Shown here: positions 7,280 to 15,656 of the stretch, one piece after another
How the letters are laid out: each line of letters opens with the position of its first letter
How positions within the stretch are numbered: the first letter of the stretch is position 1
Assembly (NCBI GenBank): GCA_039933785.1
Contig: JBDTNL010000013.1
Span: forward strand, 4,665-68,664
Origin: JBDTNL01 sp039933785
GTDB taxonomy: Bacteria > Acidobacteriota > Thermoanaerobaculia > Multivoradales > JAGPDF01
DNA: 64,000 nt
Direction of reading: 5' to 3'
Made by a program: the position numbers and the translations under genes
Notes under the pieces: model-generated
Seen by the model: the letters and a program-made list of their open reading frames with translations, nothing else
What the model was told of the DNA's origin: nothing
The model's database searches: none

Positions 7280-8587
7280 ATGAGCACCGAGACCAGCACC
7301 ATCCCAAAGCCCTTCCACGACGCCGTCGAGCGTTGGCGGGAGCGCTTTCTTCCGGACTTCGATTTCCTGCTCGACAATTGGGAAAAGCATTTTCCGAAAG
7401 AGCCGATGTACAAGTTGTGCGCCTATCGCGAGCAGGGGATGTGCTCCGAGATCGAGTGCGGCGATCAGAAGGGGCAGGCGAAGTACACGCAGGCGTGCTC
7501 GATGCGCGAGGAGCAGGCGCATCACCTGTTGGCGGCCATTCGCGCCCAGGCCTCGACGGAGTTCGGATCGATCCAGCAACACCAGTTGACGTTGGCGCGG
7601 GCGCAGAGCGAAGAGGATCAAATCTGGGTCCTACGCATGATGGCCGAGGAGCTTCGCCACGGCTATCAGATGTTGCATCTGCTGCTCGCCGACGACTGGA
7701 CCAACGTCTCGAAGCAGAGCGGCGCCGACATGGTCGAAGAGACTCTGTCGATGACCACTGGCTCGCACCTGCTCGGCGCGTTCAACATCGACTTCGATTC
7801 ATTCGTCGACAACATCATGTTCTGCGCCCTGATCGACCGGGTGGGCAAGTACCAGTTGTCCATGCAAAAAATCAGCGCCTACAAGCCGATGGCCGAGAGC
7901 ATGCCGCAGATGCTGCGCGAGGAAGCCTTTCACCTCGCGACCGGCGTCGTGCCCATGAGACGGTGGATGGAGCAGGCGGCGCGTGGCGAGGTCTACGTCA
8001 CGGTGGCGATGCTGCAGAAGGTGCTCAACAAGTGGCTGCCGCGCGGTCTCGAGATGTTCGGCGACGAGCGCGGCGGCGCCACCAATGTGAAGTACGGCTT
8101 GAAGCCGATGAAGAACGACGAGGCGCAGAATCAGTACTACGAGGAGATCCGCAAGGTGGTCGCGGACCTCAACATGCGCTACCTGCGGGCTCGTTTTCCC
8201 GAGCTCAACCACGGCGAAGCTGAGTCGATGCTGCGCGAGATCACCGTCGAAGGCCTGGTGGTGCGCGGGGTGAAACCCGAAGAGCTGTTGCACATCCCGC
8301 ACAAGCAGTTCTTCCGTCGCCGCGGCATGCCGTCCTACAAGAAAATCGGAGCCGACGGACAAGAGTTCGCCGATTCCGCTGCCTATGTGCGGCATCTGTC
8401 GCAGGTCCTGCCGGAGTCGTATCTCGCGGGCCGCGATTTTCGCGACTTCCTCGAGGCGCTGGGGAAGGTCGAGTCCGGAACGCTCACGCCAGAACAGGCG
8501 GCGGGACTGATGCCCGAGCTGCGGCGCGTCGGCGGCGTCTGCCCGTGCTCGAAGTCGGTGCGCTGGGTGCAGGACGTCCCCGCCTGA
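7280..8587 (+). CDS. Ferritin-like diiron oxygenase, BoxB/PaaA family
   Basis: 435 residues related to benzoyl-CoA epoxidase BoxB and phenylacetyl-CoA epoxidase PaaA. Paired iron-ligand helices are visible: MREEQAHHLL and MAEELRHGYQ in the first half, then LIDRVGKYQLS and MLREEAFHLATG, which line up with the BoxB motifs around DRDGKYQL and TEEAHH. WLPRGLEMFGDERGG is also a BoxB-like region. Such enzymes insert oxygen into an aromatic ring held as a CoA thioester. No CoA ligase, reductase or ring-opening hydrolase is nearby, so the substrate is open. A cysteine-rich ending (GVCPCSK) is unusual. It is followed 13 bases later by proline dehydrogenase. Confidence 0.8.
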   Translation: MSTETSTIPKPFHDAVERWRERFLPDFDFLLDNWEKHFPKEPMYKLCAYREQGMCSEIECGDQKGQAKYTQACSMREEQAHHLLAAIRAQASTEFGSIQQHQLTLARAQSEEDQIWVLRMMAEELRHGYQMLHLLLADDWTNVSKQSGADMVEETLSMTTGSHLLGAFNIDFDSFVDNIMFCALIDRVGKYQLSMQKISAYKPMAESMPQMLREEAFHLATGVVPMRRWMEQAARGEVYVTVAMLQKVLNKWLPRGLEMFGDERGGATNVKYGLKPMKNDEAQNQYYEEIRKVVADLNMRYLRARFPELNHGEAESMLREITVEGLVVRGVKPEELLHIPHKQFFRRRGMPSYKKIGADGQEFADSAAYVRHLSQVLPESYLAGRDFRDFLEALGKVESGTLTPEQAAGLMPELRRVGGVCPCSKSVRWVQDVPA

Positions 8588-8600
8588 GCGCCGGCCGACC

Positions 8601-9497
8601 ATGAGCGTATTCGGCCGCCTGCTCGTCACAGCTCTCCCGCTAGTGCCTAAGTTCGTCGTCGGGCGAGTCGCCTCGCGCTACGTCGCGGGGGAGACCCTCG
8701 ACGATGCACTGCGCACGGTGAAGGCGCTGAACGACATCGGCGCCATGGCGACGCTCGACATCCTCGGCGAGGAGGTGCAAGCGCGCGAGAAGGCGACCTG
8801 GGCGGTCGACGAGTACGTGCGCGCCTTCGAGACCCTCCGCGACCGCCGTCTGGACAGCAACATGTCGATCAAGCTCACCCTGCTCGGGCTCAAGATCGAC
8901 GAGAATTTTTGCCTCGACAACGTGCGCCGGATCGCGGCGACGGCCAAGGCTTGCGGCAACTTCGTGCGCATCGACATGGAGGACCGCTCGACCACCGACG
9001 CGACGCTCCGCATCTACAAGACCGTGCACGCCGAGCACGGCAACATGGGCATCGTCCTGCAGGCTTATATGCGCCGCACGCCTCGCGACATCGCCGACCT
9101 CCCAGCCGACAAGCCCAACGTGCGGATCTGCAAGGGCATCTATATCGAACCCCGCGACACCGCCTGGAAGGGCCACGACACGGTGCGCCAGGCCTACCTC
9201 GGGGCGCTCGAGAAACTCCTCGCCGCCGGGATCTACGTCGGCATCGCCACCCACGACGAATTCCTCGCCTGCGGCGCCACCGCGCTGCTTGATCGCTACC
9301 AGACACCCCGCGACCGCTACGAGTTCCAGATGCTCCTCGGAGTCGATCCGGAGCTTCGCCGCATCCTGATCGCTCAGGGTCACCGCCTGCGGGTCTACGT
9401 GCCCTACGGCGCCGACTGGTACCCGTACTCCATCCGCCGGTTACGAGAAAACCCGGAAGTCGCCACGCACGTCATGCGGGCGATGTTCGGGCGGTAA
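8601..9497 (+). CDS. Proline dehydrogenase (PRODH)
   Basis: 298 residues, the length of monofunctional bacterial proline dehydrogenases. The FAD-binding TIM barrel is visible through SIKLTLLGLKID, FVRIDMED, VLQAYMRRTPRD, VRICKGIY, ATHDEF, and the substrate-binding C-terminal RRLREN (YSIRRLREN) with two arginines for the proline carboxylate. It oxidises proline to pyrroline-5-carboxylate and feeds electrons to quinone. It sits directly after the BoxB/PaaA-like gene and is followed by a small hairpin with a T-run. No pyrroline-5-carboxylate dehydrogenase is in the window, so the second step must be encoded elsewhere. Confidence 0.92.
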   Translation: MSVFGRLLVTALPLVPKFVVGRVASRYVAGETLDDALRTVKALNDIGAMATLDILGEEVQAREKATWAVDEYVRAFETLRDRRLDSNMSIKLTLLGLKIDENFCLDNVRRIAATAKACGNFVRIDMEDRSTTDATLRIYKTVHAEHGNMGIVLQAYMRRTPRDIADLPADKPNVRICKGIYIEPRDTAWKGHDTVRQAYLGALEKLLAAGIYVGIATHDEFLACGATALLDRYQTPRDRYEFQMLLGVDPELRRILIAQGHRLRVYVPYGADWYPYSIRRLRENPEVATHVMRAMFGR

Positions 9498-9520
9498 TTC
9501 AACCCCGCAGCGCAGGAAGG

Positions 9521-9540
9521 ACCCGGGTCGGGTGTTTTTA
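9521..9540 (+). terminator. Candidate intrinsic terminator after proline dehydrogenase
   Basis: A short GC stem (ACCCG / CGGGT with a GGT loop, 9521-9533) is followed by G and five T. It lies 24 bases after the proline dehydrogenase stop. The stem is only five base pairs, so strength is uncertain. Confidence 0.5.
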
Positions 9541-9627
9541 GGCTCATGGAGGATTCGAGCCTGTTTGACCCCGGATCGGGCAGGGTGCTACCTTCATGCG
9601 GATTTGCCTCGCAAGTCCCGAGGAGCC

Positions 9628-10695
9628 ATGGCGGAACGTTCAGGAGGGATGGGATCGTCGTCGGGCAACCGGAGGAAATTCTCCTCGGGCGGCCGCAGTG
9701 CGCGCGATCCGAGCACCGACAGTCTGGAGTTGGCGAGCCTGGATCCCAGCCGACGCACCCAGACCATCGACAACACCGACGGCTGGCCGACCCGGGAGGA
9801 CGAGCGGGTCGACGTCGAGGCCAACGTCATCCTGATCGCCCATCCCGAAAACAAGATGCTCGGCACGCGCTTCCGGCTTTCCTCGGGCGCGGCGATCGAA
9901 ATTGGCCGTTCGCCAGCCGCCGAGATCAGTCTTCCCGAAGTGCTCTCGGTATCGCGCGCGCACGCCCGGCTGCGCTACGAGAATGGCGTCGTGATGCTCG
10001 AGGATCTGAAGAGCACGAACGGTACGCTGCTCAACGACCAGCCGCTCGCCGGGCGCAAGGCGCTCAACAGCGGCGATCGATTCCAGGTCGGCTCGGTGCA
10101 TTTCAAGTTCCTGCAAGAGCGCGATCCCGAGCATGCGTACCACGAAGCGATCTACAACCTCGTCATGCGGGACGGGCTGACCGAGATCTACAACAAGAGG
10201 AAGCACGACGAGGAAGCCGAGCGCGAGTTCGCGCGCGCGGCGCGCCACGACCGTCCGCTGTCGCTGGTGATCTTCGACCTCGACTCGTTCAAGAACGTGA
10301 ACGACAGCTACGGCCATCTGTGCGGCGACTTTGTGCTCAAGCAGGTGGCGACCCTGGCCGCCGAGCTGCTGCGCCCGGAACAGGTGTTCGCGCGCGTCGG
10401 CGGCGAGGAGTTCGCCATCCTCTGCCCAGAGACCAATCTCGAGGGCGCCCTGCAGCTCGCCGAGAAGCTGCGCGAGCGTTTCGAGACCTACGAGTTCCAG
10501 TACGCTGGTTTTCGTGTGCCGGTGACCTGTTCCTTCGGGGTGGCGGATCGGCGTTCGCGGATGCGCGGACCGCAGGAGCTCTACGAGGAAGCCGATCGCG
10601 CGCTCTACGTCGCCAAGCATTCCGGGCGCAACCGCGTGAGCCTCGCCGAACCCGACGAGCCGAAGACGCCGGCCGCCGGCGGCGCGCCGGCTTAA
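9628..10695 (+). CDS. FHA-GGDEF diguanylate cyclase
   Basis: 355 residues from the ATG at 9628. After a polar, probably disordered N-terminus (about 1-65) comes an FHA domain: EIGRSPAAEISLPEVLSVSRAHARL, then LEDLKSTNGTLLN, the classic phosphothreonine-binding loops. The C half is a GGDEF domain with DLDSFKNVNDSYGH and an intact active site VGGEEF, so it should make c-di-GMP; no RxxD inhibitory site is obvious. Fusing FHA to GGDEF suggests that Ser/Thr phosphorylation gates cyclase activity. The gene ends 37 bases before a PknB-like kinase gene, a natural upstream partner. The start is uncertain: AGGAG lies only two bases from this ATG, and another ATG at 9649 has AGGAGGG directly beside it. 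Confidence 0.88.
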   Translation: MAERSGGMGSSSGNRRKFSSGGRSARDPSTDSLELASLDPSRRTQTIDNTDGWPTREDERVDVEANVILIAHPENKMLGTRFRLSSGAAIEIGRSPAAEISLPEVLSVSRAHARLRYENGVVMLEDLKSTNGTLLNDQPLAGRKALNSGDRFQVGSVHFKFLQERDPEHAYHEAIYNLVMRDGLTEIYNKRKHDEEAEREFARAARHDRPLSLVIFDLDSFKNVNDSYGHLCGDFVLKQVATLAAELLRPEQVFARVGGEEFAILCPETNLEGALQLAEKLRERFETYEFQYAGFRVPVTCSFGVADRRSRMRGPQELYEEADRALYVAKHSGRNRVSLAEPDEPKTPAAGGAPA

Positions 10696-10732
10696 GCCCG
10701 CGGCCGACCTTGACGCTCGGCCGGAACCTCCG

Positions 10733-12832
10733 ATGACTGTTTCGCTCGGCCAGACTCTCGGTCGCTACCGCCTCGAATCGACACTCGGCCGCGGTGGTAT
10801 GGCCGAGGTCTTCAAAGCGACCGACACTCGGCTGGGCCGCACGGTGGCGGTCAAGGTCATCCAGACGGCCTACGCCGCACAGCCGCAGTTCGTCGATCGA
10901 TTCCTCCGCGAAGCGCGGTTGGTGGCAGGCCTCGAGCATCCCAACATCTTGCCGGTGTACGACTCCGGCGAGCACGAAGGTACCCCGTACCTGGTCATGC
11001 CCTTCCTGGACGGCGGCACGCTGGGCCAGCGTATGGACGGCACCCCGATTCCCTTGCCGCAGGTCGTGCCGTGGATTCGCCAACTTGCCGATGCGCTCGA
11101 CTTCGCGCACCGCGCCGGCGTGCTGCACCGCGACGTGAAGCCCGCCAATGTCCTGGTGGGTCTCGGCGATCGACCGATGCTGGCGGATTTCGGTATCGCC
11201 AAGGCGGCGGAATCGGCGACTCGGCTTACCGCCACCGGCGTGGTCGTGGGCACGCCGGTCTACATGGCTCCCGAGCTGGCGCTCGGCAAGTCGGCCTCGG
11301 CGCAGAGCGATCTCTACGCGCTTGCCGTGCTGGCGTACGAGCTGCTCACCGGTACGCCGCCTTTCGGTGGCGAGAGCGCGCTCGCGCTCATGCACCAGCA
11401 CGTGCAGACGCCGGCGCCCGCGCCTTCGACTCGAGTGGTCAACTTGCCGAGCGACATCGATGCGGTCTTCGACGCGGCGCTCGCCAAGGACCCGGAGCGG
11501 CGGCCGCGCACCGGCCGCGCCTTTGCCGAAGCCCTGGCCTCGGCGCTCTCGACGGGAGAGCGTCAGGCGGTCGCCGAGGGCACGCCCGGACCGTGGTCCT
11601 CGCTCGGCGCGCAGCCGACGTTGCATTTGGCGAACACCGACGAGGCGCGCATCGCCGCCCGCACCACCATGGCGCGCAAGCCTGGAGTCTCCGGGATGCT
11701 CACCAGCTACGCCGCGCCGCCGCGTCGCTGGCCTTGGCTCGTGGCCGCGGCGGCCGGCATCGGAGTTCTGGTTGTCGGCGCCCTGGCGTTCGATCGCCGT
11801 TCGACGAGCTCGGAGGGCACGGCGTCGACCGAGGTGAAGGCGGCAGCGGCCGCTCCGGCCGCCGCGCCGCAGAGGCCCCCGACAACTTCGCCGGCGGCTC
11901 CCGCGGCTCCCGCGGCTCCAATAACTCCGCCCGCAACTCTTCCCACGGCGGCGATTCCAAGGGCCACGCCTCAGCCGGCCTCGGAGCCAGCGATCGAGAC
12001 GGGCTCCGCATCGATCGCCGGCGGGGCGGCCGAAGGATCGACCGTCGACGAGCATTTCGCGAGGTGGCGGACCATGGACCCGCACGTCGGTCCTCGACGC
12101 CTGACCCGGCCGGAGCTCGAGAGCATGGCCACCACGGCTCGCGAGGCCGAGCGCCGCCGACCCGACAATCAGCAGGCCAAGCTGGCCGCCGACTATGCGG
12201 CGGGCGGACTCGCGTACGTCGAAGGCAATATGGCGGAGGCTCGCCGCCGGCTGGGAGAAGTCCGGCAGCACTCCGGCACTCTGGGTCCCGCCATGGGCAC
12301 TGGCGTTCACTTCGTGCGGCAAGCTTCCGCAGGCGGCACCCGGCTCGACGATTGGGTCGTGGCGGTGGCGTATCTCGATCCACGTCACGAGGCGGCGGCG
12401 CTCCTCGATACGGAGTTGCGGCGCAATCCCGCCGATGCGGCCGTTCGCCTCGCGCGCGCCTTCGTGCGCCATCTCGATGGCGAGCATCAGGCCGCGCTCG
12501 ACGACGCGTCGGCCCTCTACGAGACGGCGCCGAGTCCGCACGTGGCCGAACTTGCCGGCGAGGAAGAGCAACACCTGGGGCACTACGAGAAGGCGTTGGA
12601 CTGGTACCGCTTGGCGATCTCGACCTCGACCGGCGATCCCGGTCCGGTTGCGGCGCAAGCGGCGCAGCTCGCGGCGCGCGAGTTGGGCCGCAAGGATCAA
12701 GCCCGCGCGATCCTGGCCGACGCCTGCGCCAAGGGGAACCAGACCGCGTGCCGCGAGCAGGAGCGCTTCGAGACCTTGCGCAAGAACGGCGTCCGTCCGG
12801 TATTCGGAGCGCGACGCAAGCCGCCGGCCTAG
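10733..12832 (+). CDS. Membrane Ser/Thr protein kinase (PknB-like) with TPR-like C-terminus
   Basis: 699 residues. The kinase domain (about 7-275) has the glycine loop LGRGGMAEVF, lysine in VAVKVI, catalytic loop HRDVKPANVLV and DFGIAKA. One transmembrane segment (about 331-352, WPWLVAAAAGIGVLVVGALAF) follows. A Pro/Ala/Thr-rich linker encoded by short GC repeats comes next, then an extracytoplasmic helical part with TPR-like repeats (HLGHYEKALDWYRLAI) and a cysteine pair near the end (CAKGNQTAC) that could form a disulfide. This layout is typical of acidobacterial and myxobacterial kinases. It follows the FHA-GGDEF gene and may phosphorylate that protein, which is an inference. Confidence 0.93.
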   Translation: MTVSLGQTLGRYRLESTLGRGGMAEVFKATDTRLGRTVAVKVIQTAYAAQPQFVDRFLREARLVAGLEHPNILPVYDSGEHEGTPYLVMPFLDGGTLGQRMDGTPIPLPQVVPWIRQLADALDFAHRAGVLHRDVKPANVLVGLGDRPMLADFGIAKAAESATRLTATGVVVGTPVYMAPELALGKSASAQSDLYALAVLAYELLTGTPPFGGESALALMHQHVQTPAPAPSTRVVNLPSDIDAVFDAALAKDPERRPRTGRAFAEALASALSTGERQAVAEGTPGPWSSLGAQPTLHLANTDEARIAARTTMARKPGVSGMLTSYAAPPRRWPWLVAAAAGIGVLVVGALAFDRRSTSSEGTASTEVKAAAAAPAAAPQRPPTTSPAAPAAPAAPITPPATLPTAAIPRATPQPASEPAIETGSASIAGGAAEGSTVDEHFARWRTMDPHVGPRRLTRPELESMATTAREAERRRPDNQQAKLAADYAAGGLAYVEGNMAEARRRLGEVRQHSGTLGPAMGTGVHFVRQASAGGTRLDDWVVAVAYLDPRHEAAALLDTELRRNPADAAVRLARAFVRHLDGEHQAALDDASALYETAPSPHVAELAGEEEQHLGHYEKALDWYRLAISTSTGDPGPVAAQAAQLAARELGRKDQARAILADACAKGNQTACREQERFETLRKNGVRPVFGARRKPPA

Positions 12833-12896
12833 GCGAGCCGCGCGGGCGGTCAGGATAGTGCTCGCCGCCATGGCACGGGCGCGCTAACATGGTCCG

Positions 12897-13277
12897 ATGT
12901 CGTCGCAGCCCAAGTTCTACAACTGCTCCAACTGCCCGGCGTACTGCTGCTCGTACCCGCATATCCCGGTCAGCGAAGCCGACCTGCAGCGCCTCGCGCG
13001 CCATTTCGAACTCGACGTCGAAGAGGCGCGCTCGCGCTACACCAAGCGCGGCGACGACGCCACGCCGATGGTGATGCGGCACAAGGCCGACGAAAACTTC
13101 GGCACTGCCTGCCAGTTCCTCGATCGTGAGACTCGACGCTGCACCATCTACAAGGCCCGCCCCGGCACTTGCCGGGCATACCCCGGAACCGTGCGCTGCG
13201 GCTACTACGACTTCCTCAGCTTCGAGCGTTCGATCCAGGAAGACGAGACCTTCGTCGCCAAGGCCTACAACCCATAG
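12897..13277 (+). CDS. YkgJ-family cysteine-cluster protein
   Basis: 126 residues with the YkgJ/Fli-B-like pattern of clustered cysteines: CSNCPAYCC near residues 10-18, then CQFLDRETRRCTIYKARPGTC and RCGYYDF. Eight conserved-type cysteines are expected to bind Zn or an Fe-S cluster. The role of the family is not firmly known. The gene stands alone, 64 bases after the kinase gene, on the same strand. Confidence 0.8.
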   Translation: MSSQPKFYNCSNCPAYCCSYPHIPVSEADLQRLARHFELDVEEARSRYTKRGDDATPMVMRHKADENFGTACQFLDRETRRCTIYKARPGTCRAYPGTVRCGYYDFLSFERSIQEDETFVAKAYNP

Positions 13278-13414
13278 AGATCCGTCTCCGCCGCGTTTGC
13301 GAGGGTGAATCGGCGGCCGTAACCCGCACTAGGGCGTAGCCTCCCGGCACGGCGATTCGGCCGGTCGGCCCATTTCCGCACCACGTTGGAGCGCCGCGTG
13401 CGATAAGACGCTGC

Positions 13415-13975
13415 ATGGACAAGATCGGCGCGTTGACTGCTGAAGCCCCGTCGCTGCCCGCGGCATCCACACGAGGTCCGTCCTTCACTTGGCGCGGCCT
13501 GCTCTACGGCGGGCTCACCGTCGGGGTGCTCGATGGTACCGAGGCCTGTCTGTTTTACGGCGCTTGGCCGAGTCGAGTCTTCCGTTCGGTCGCCGGCGTC
13601 TTGATCGGCCGCGAAACCGCGCTCGCGGGCGGACCCGAGATCCTGACTCTCGGCCTCGCGATGCACTTCACGGTGGCCTTCAGCATCGTGGCCGTGTACT
13701 TGCTGCTCAGTCGCGCTCTGCCGGCACTGCACAGATACGCGGTCCCGGTCGGCATGGTGTACGGACTGTGCGCGCTCTACGCGATGCAGTGGATCGTGGT
13801 TCCGGCGATGCGGGGCCAACCCAATTCGCAGCTCTGGCCTGAGATCATCAACGGCATTCTGGGGCACATGTTCCTCGTCGGCCTGCCGGCGGCTCTGTGG
13901 GCGCGGTGGGCTTACAACAAGAGGAAGCAGGCTGCCACGATGAGCGTCGGCGCCAGCGCTCCGGCGAACAGATAG
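13415..13975 (+). CDS. Membrane protein of unknown function, four predicted helices
   Basis: 186 residues. Four hydrophobic stretches are visible: about 29-43 (LLYGGLTVGVLDGTEACLFYG), 85-106 (AMHFTVAFSIVAVYLLL), 108-130 (YAVPVGMVYGLCALYAMQWIVV) and 148-168 (GHMFLVGLPAALWARWAY). I recognise no named family with certainty; the first helix and the MHF motif recall small integral membrane proteins common in Acidobacteriota. Its 3' end overlaps the 3' end of the convergent antiporter gene by 64 bases. The overlap is supported by good codon use in the frame, but the end of this protein (AATMSVGASAPANR) may not be constrained. Confidence 0.6.
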   Translation: MDKIGALTAEAPSLPAASTRGPSFTWRGLLYGGLTVGVLDGTEACLFYGAWPSRVFRSVAGVLIGRETALAGGPEILTLGLAMHFTVAFSIVAVYLLLSRALPALHRYAVPVGMVYGLCALYAMQWIVVPAMRGQPNSQLWPEIINGILGHMFLVGLPAALWARWAYNKRKQAATMSVGASAPANR

Positions 13976-15405
13976 ACCGGCGACAGCCCGTCATGGAAGT
14001 AGCGTTGGAGCGCCGACTGACCGGCGGGGTTGGGCGCGTTGGCGATGACGGTGAGCCCGCCGCCGGTGACCGCGCCGGCCACCACCGCATACTGACGCGC
14101 GGCGTCGAACCCCGGCACGAGTGAAGCGAGGTAAGTGATCGCCGCGTTGTCGTTGAACGCGGTGAGCACGGTCGAGCCGATCATCAACGGCAGCGCCGCG
14201 AGCTGGCTCAGGACCGGAGCGATCCACCATTGCTGCAGCGAACCGTGCACGACGAGACCGGCGAGGAAGAAGCCGACGAGCAGCGGTGAGCGCAGTCTAA
14301 GGTCCTCCTGGTGCGGCTCGGTGACCTGGAGCACTCCGAGGAAGAACAGGAAGCCGCCGATGAACAGCACCGGCACCTGCGCCGTGAACACCGTCCAGGC
14401 CAGGAACAGCAGGTGGAGCAGGATGAGCCGCTTCGGCACCGGCCGCTTCTTGCGCTCGGTGTCGGCATGGTGGGCCTTTGCGGCGAGGCTCGAGAGCTCG
14501 CGTCGAAAGATCAGCCAGTAGAGCGCGGTCGAGACCGTGATTCCGACTACGGCCTTCCAACCGAAGTGCTCGATCATGTGCAGGAAGCCCCAGCCCCACT
14601 TGCCCGCCACCATCAGCACCGGCGGCGCCGCGAAGTGGGTGAGCGTGCCACCCACCGAAACGTTTACGAACAGCAGCCCCACGGTCGCGTAGCGCAGGCG
14701 TTGGCTGGGATGGAGCTCGAAGAACTGTCGGCCGAGCAGGAGCGCGCTGATCACCATCGCCGCGGGTTCGGTGATGAACGAGCCCAGCAGCGGGCCCAGG
14801 GTGAGGATCGAGAGCCACCACGCGACCGGCGATCGATGCCCGAGGCCCGCGACCGCGCCAATCATGGACTCGGCGAACGCCATGACCGGTCGGGTGGACG
14901 AGATCGCCATGATGACGACCACGAACATGGGCTCGGTGAAGTGCACACCGTGTCCGATCCATCTCTCCGCCATGCTCCAGCCGTGCTTCCAAGTGACGAG
15001 CCCGATCAACGGCACCGTCCAGAGGCCAAAGATCGCCTCGACCTCGCCGAAGAAATGCAGAACCTCGCCCAGCGGGCTGACCGGTGCCGGTTCGCCCGGC
15101 CGGTGCGGGTGCCGCGCCGCGTAGCGTTTCTTCACGCGATGCGCGAGCTCCAGGAACTTCGGCGCCGCGAAGGTGTGCAGTACCGCCATGAGAAAGATGA
15201 CTGTGGCAATCAGATTGAGCGGCTCGAGCGTGGCGCGATGCGCCAGCACCTGGCTCAGGTTCATGCCCTCCTCGCCGGTGTAGGCGGAAAGCGGCGGCGG
15301 GAAAGTCGAGCCCGGCGAGGCCGTAGCCGCCGCGCCGTCCGCTAACCCGAGACCGGGCAGGCCAAGGGCCAGAAGGAGGGCGAAGGCTACGCTGCGCGGA
15401 CGCAT
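13912..15405 (-). CDS. Putative Na+/H+ antiporter (Na_H_antiport_3-like)
   Basis: 497 residues with a signal-like first helix and about eleven further membrane segments. Conserved-looking stretches include LNLIATVIFLMAVLHTFAAPKF, FTEPMFVVVIMAISSTRPVM, SFITEPAAMVISALLLG, GGTLTHFAAPPVLMV and FNDNAAITYLASLVPG. The two half-sites TEPA and NDNAA in opposed re-entrant hairpins are characteristic of ion transporter superfamily antiporters, and this combination matches the putative Na+/H+ antiporter family found in many Gram-negative bacteria. It probably exchanges sodium and protons at the inner membrane. It stands alone and converges with the small membrane protein gene, overlapping it by 64 bases. 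Confidence 0.82.
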   Translation of the reverse strand: MRPRSVAFALLLALGLPGLGLADGAAATASPGSTFPPPLSAYTGEEGMNLSQVLAHRATLEPLNLIATVIFLMAVLHTFAAPKFLELAHRVKKRYAARHPHRPGEPAPVSPLGEVLHFFGEVEAIFGLWTVPLIGLVTWKHGWSMAERWIGHGVHFTEPMFVVVIMAISSTRPVMAFAESMIGAVAGLGHRSPVAWWLSILTLGPLLGSFITEPAAMVISALLLGRQFFELHPSQRLRYATVGLLFVNVSVGGTLTHFAAPPVLMVAGKWGWGFLHMIEHFGWKAVVGITVSTALYWLIFRRELSSLAAKAHHADTERKKRPVPKRLILLHLLFLAWTVFTAQVPVLFIGGFLFFLGVLQVTEPHQEDLRLRSPLLVGFFLAGLVVHGSLQQWWIAPVLSQLAALPLMIGSTVLTAFNDNAAITYLASLVPGFDAARQYAVVAGAVTGGGLTVIANAPNPAGQSALQRYFHDGLSPVYLFAGALAPTLIVAACFLLL

Positions 15406-15460
15406 GCTGAGAAGCGAAAGACTAACACCGGCCGTCTGTTGGGAGATACGCGGACGCCGC

Positions 15461-15540
15461 CGCTGGCTGAGCGTAGCCGAAGCCAGCCAGCGCGATTGCC
15501 GAAGCTGCCTTCTGTTCCCTTCGACTCGGCTCAGGGAACG
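15461..15540. repeat. Pair of REP-like hairpins in the intergenic gap before recN
   Basis: The 251-base gap between the antiporter and recN holds two imperfect palindromes. The first pairs CGCTGGCT (15461-15468) with AGCCAGCCAGCG (15481-15492). The second pairs GTTCCCT (15514-15520) with AGGGAAC (15533-15539) around a loop TCGACTCGGCTC. Their loops share a GGCT(G/C)AG core, the style of dispersed REP-type elements with CTTCGACTCGGCTCAGG. No coding signal was seen in the rest of the gap. Confidence 0.45.
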
Positions 15541-15656
15541 GGCTCTCGGTGGATAGCGGACGGTCTCGGCCTCCTTTGCGGCGGCTTCGACTCAGGTACC
15601 TTTGATAGATTGCACCATCTGCTTACGGACCTCCTGCGTCCGAGCGGAAACCTCGC

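Noticed and set aside
11890..11920. Short tandem GGCTCCCGC units in the kinase linker as a functional repeat
   Set aside because: They encode the Pro/Ala-rich linker and are explained by codon repetition.
10337..12871. An 844-codon open frame on the minus strand opposite the Ser/Thr kinase gene
   Set aside because: It is an antisense shadow caused by high GC; its translation is Arg/Ala-rich with no domain, while the plus strand encodes a clear kinase.
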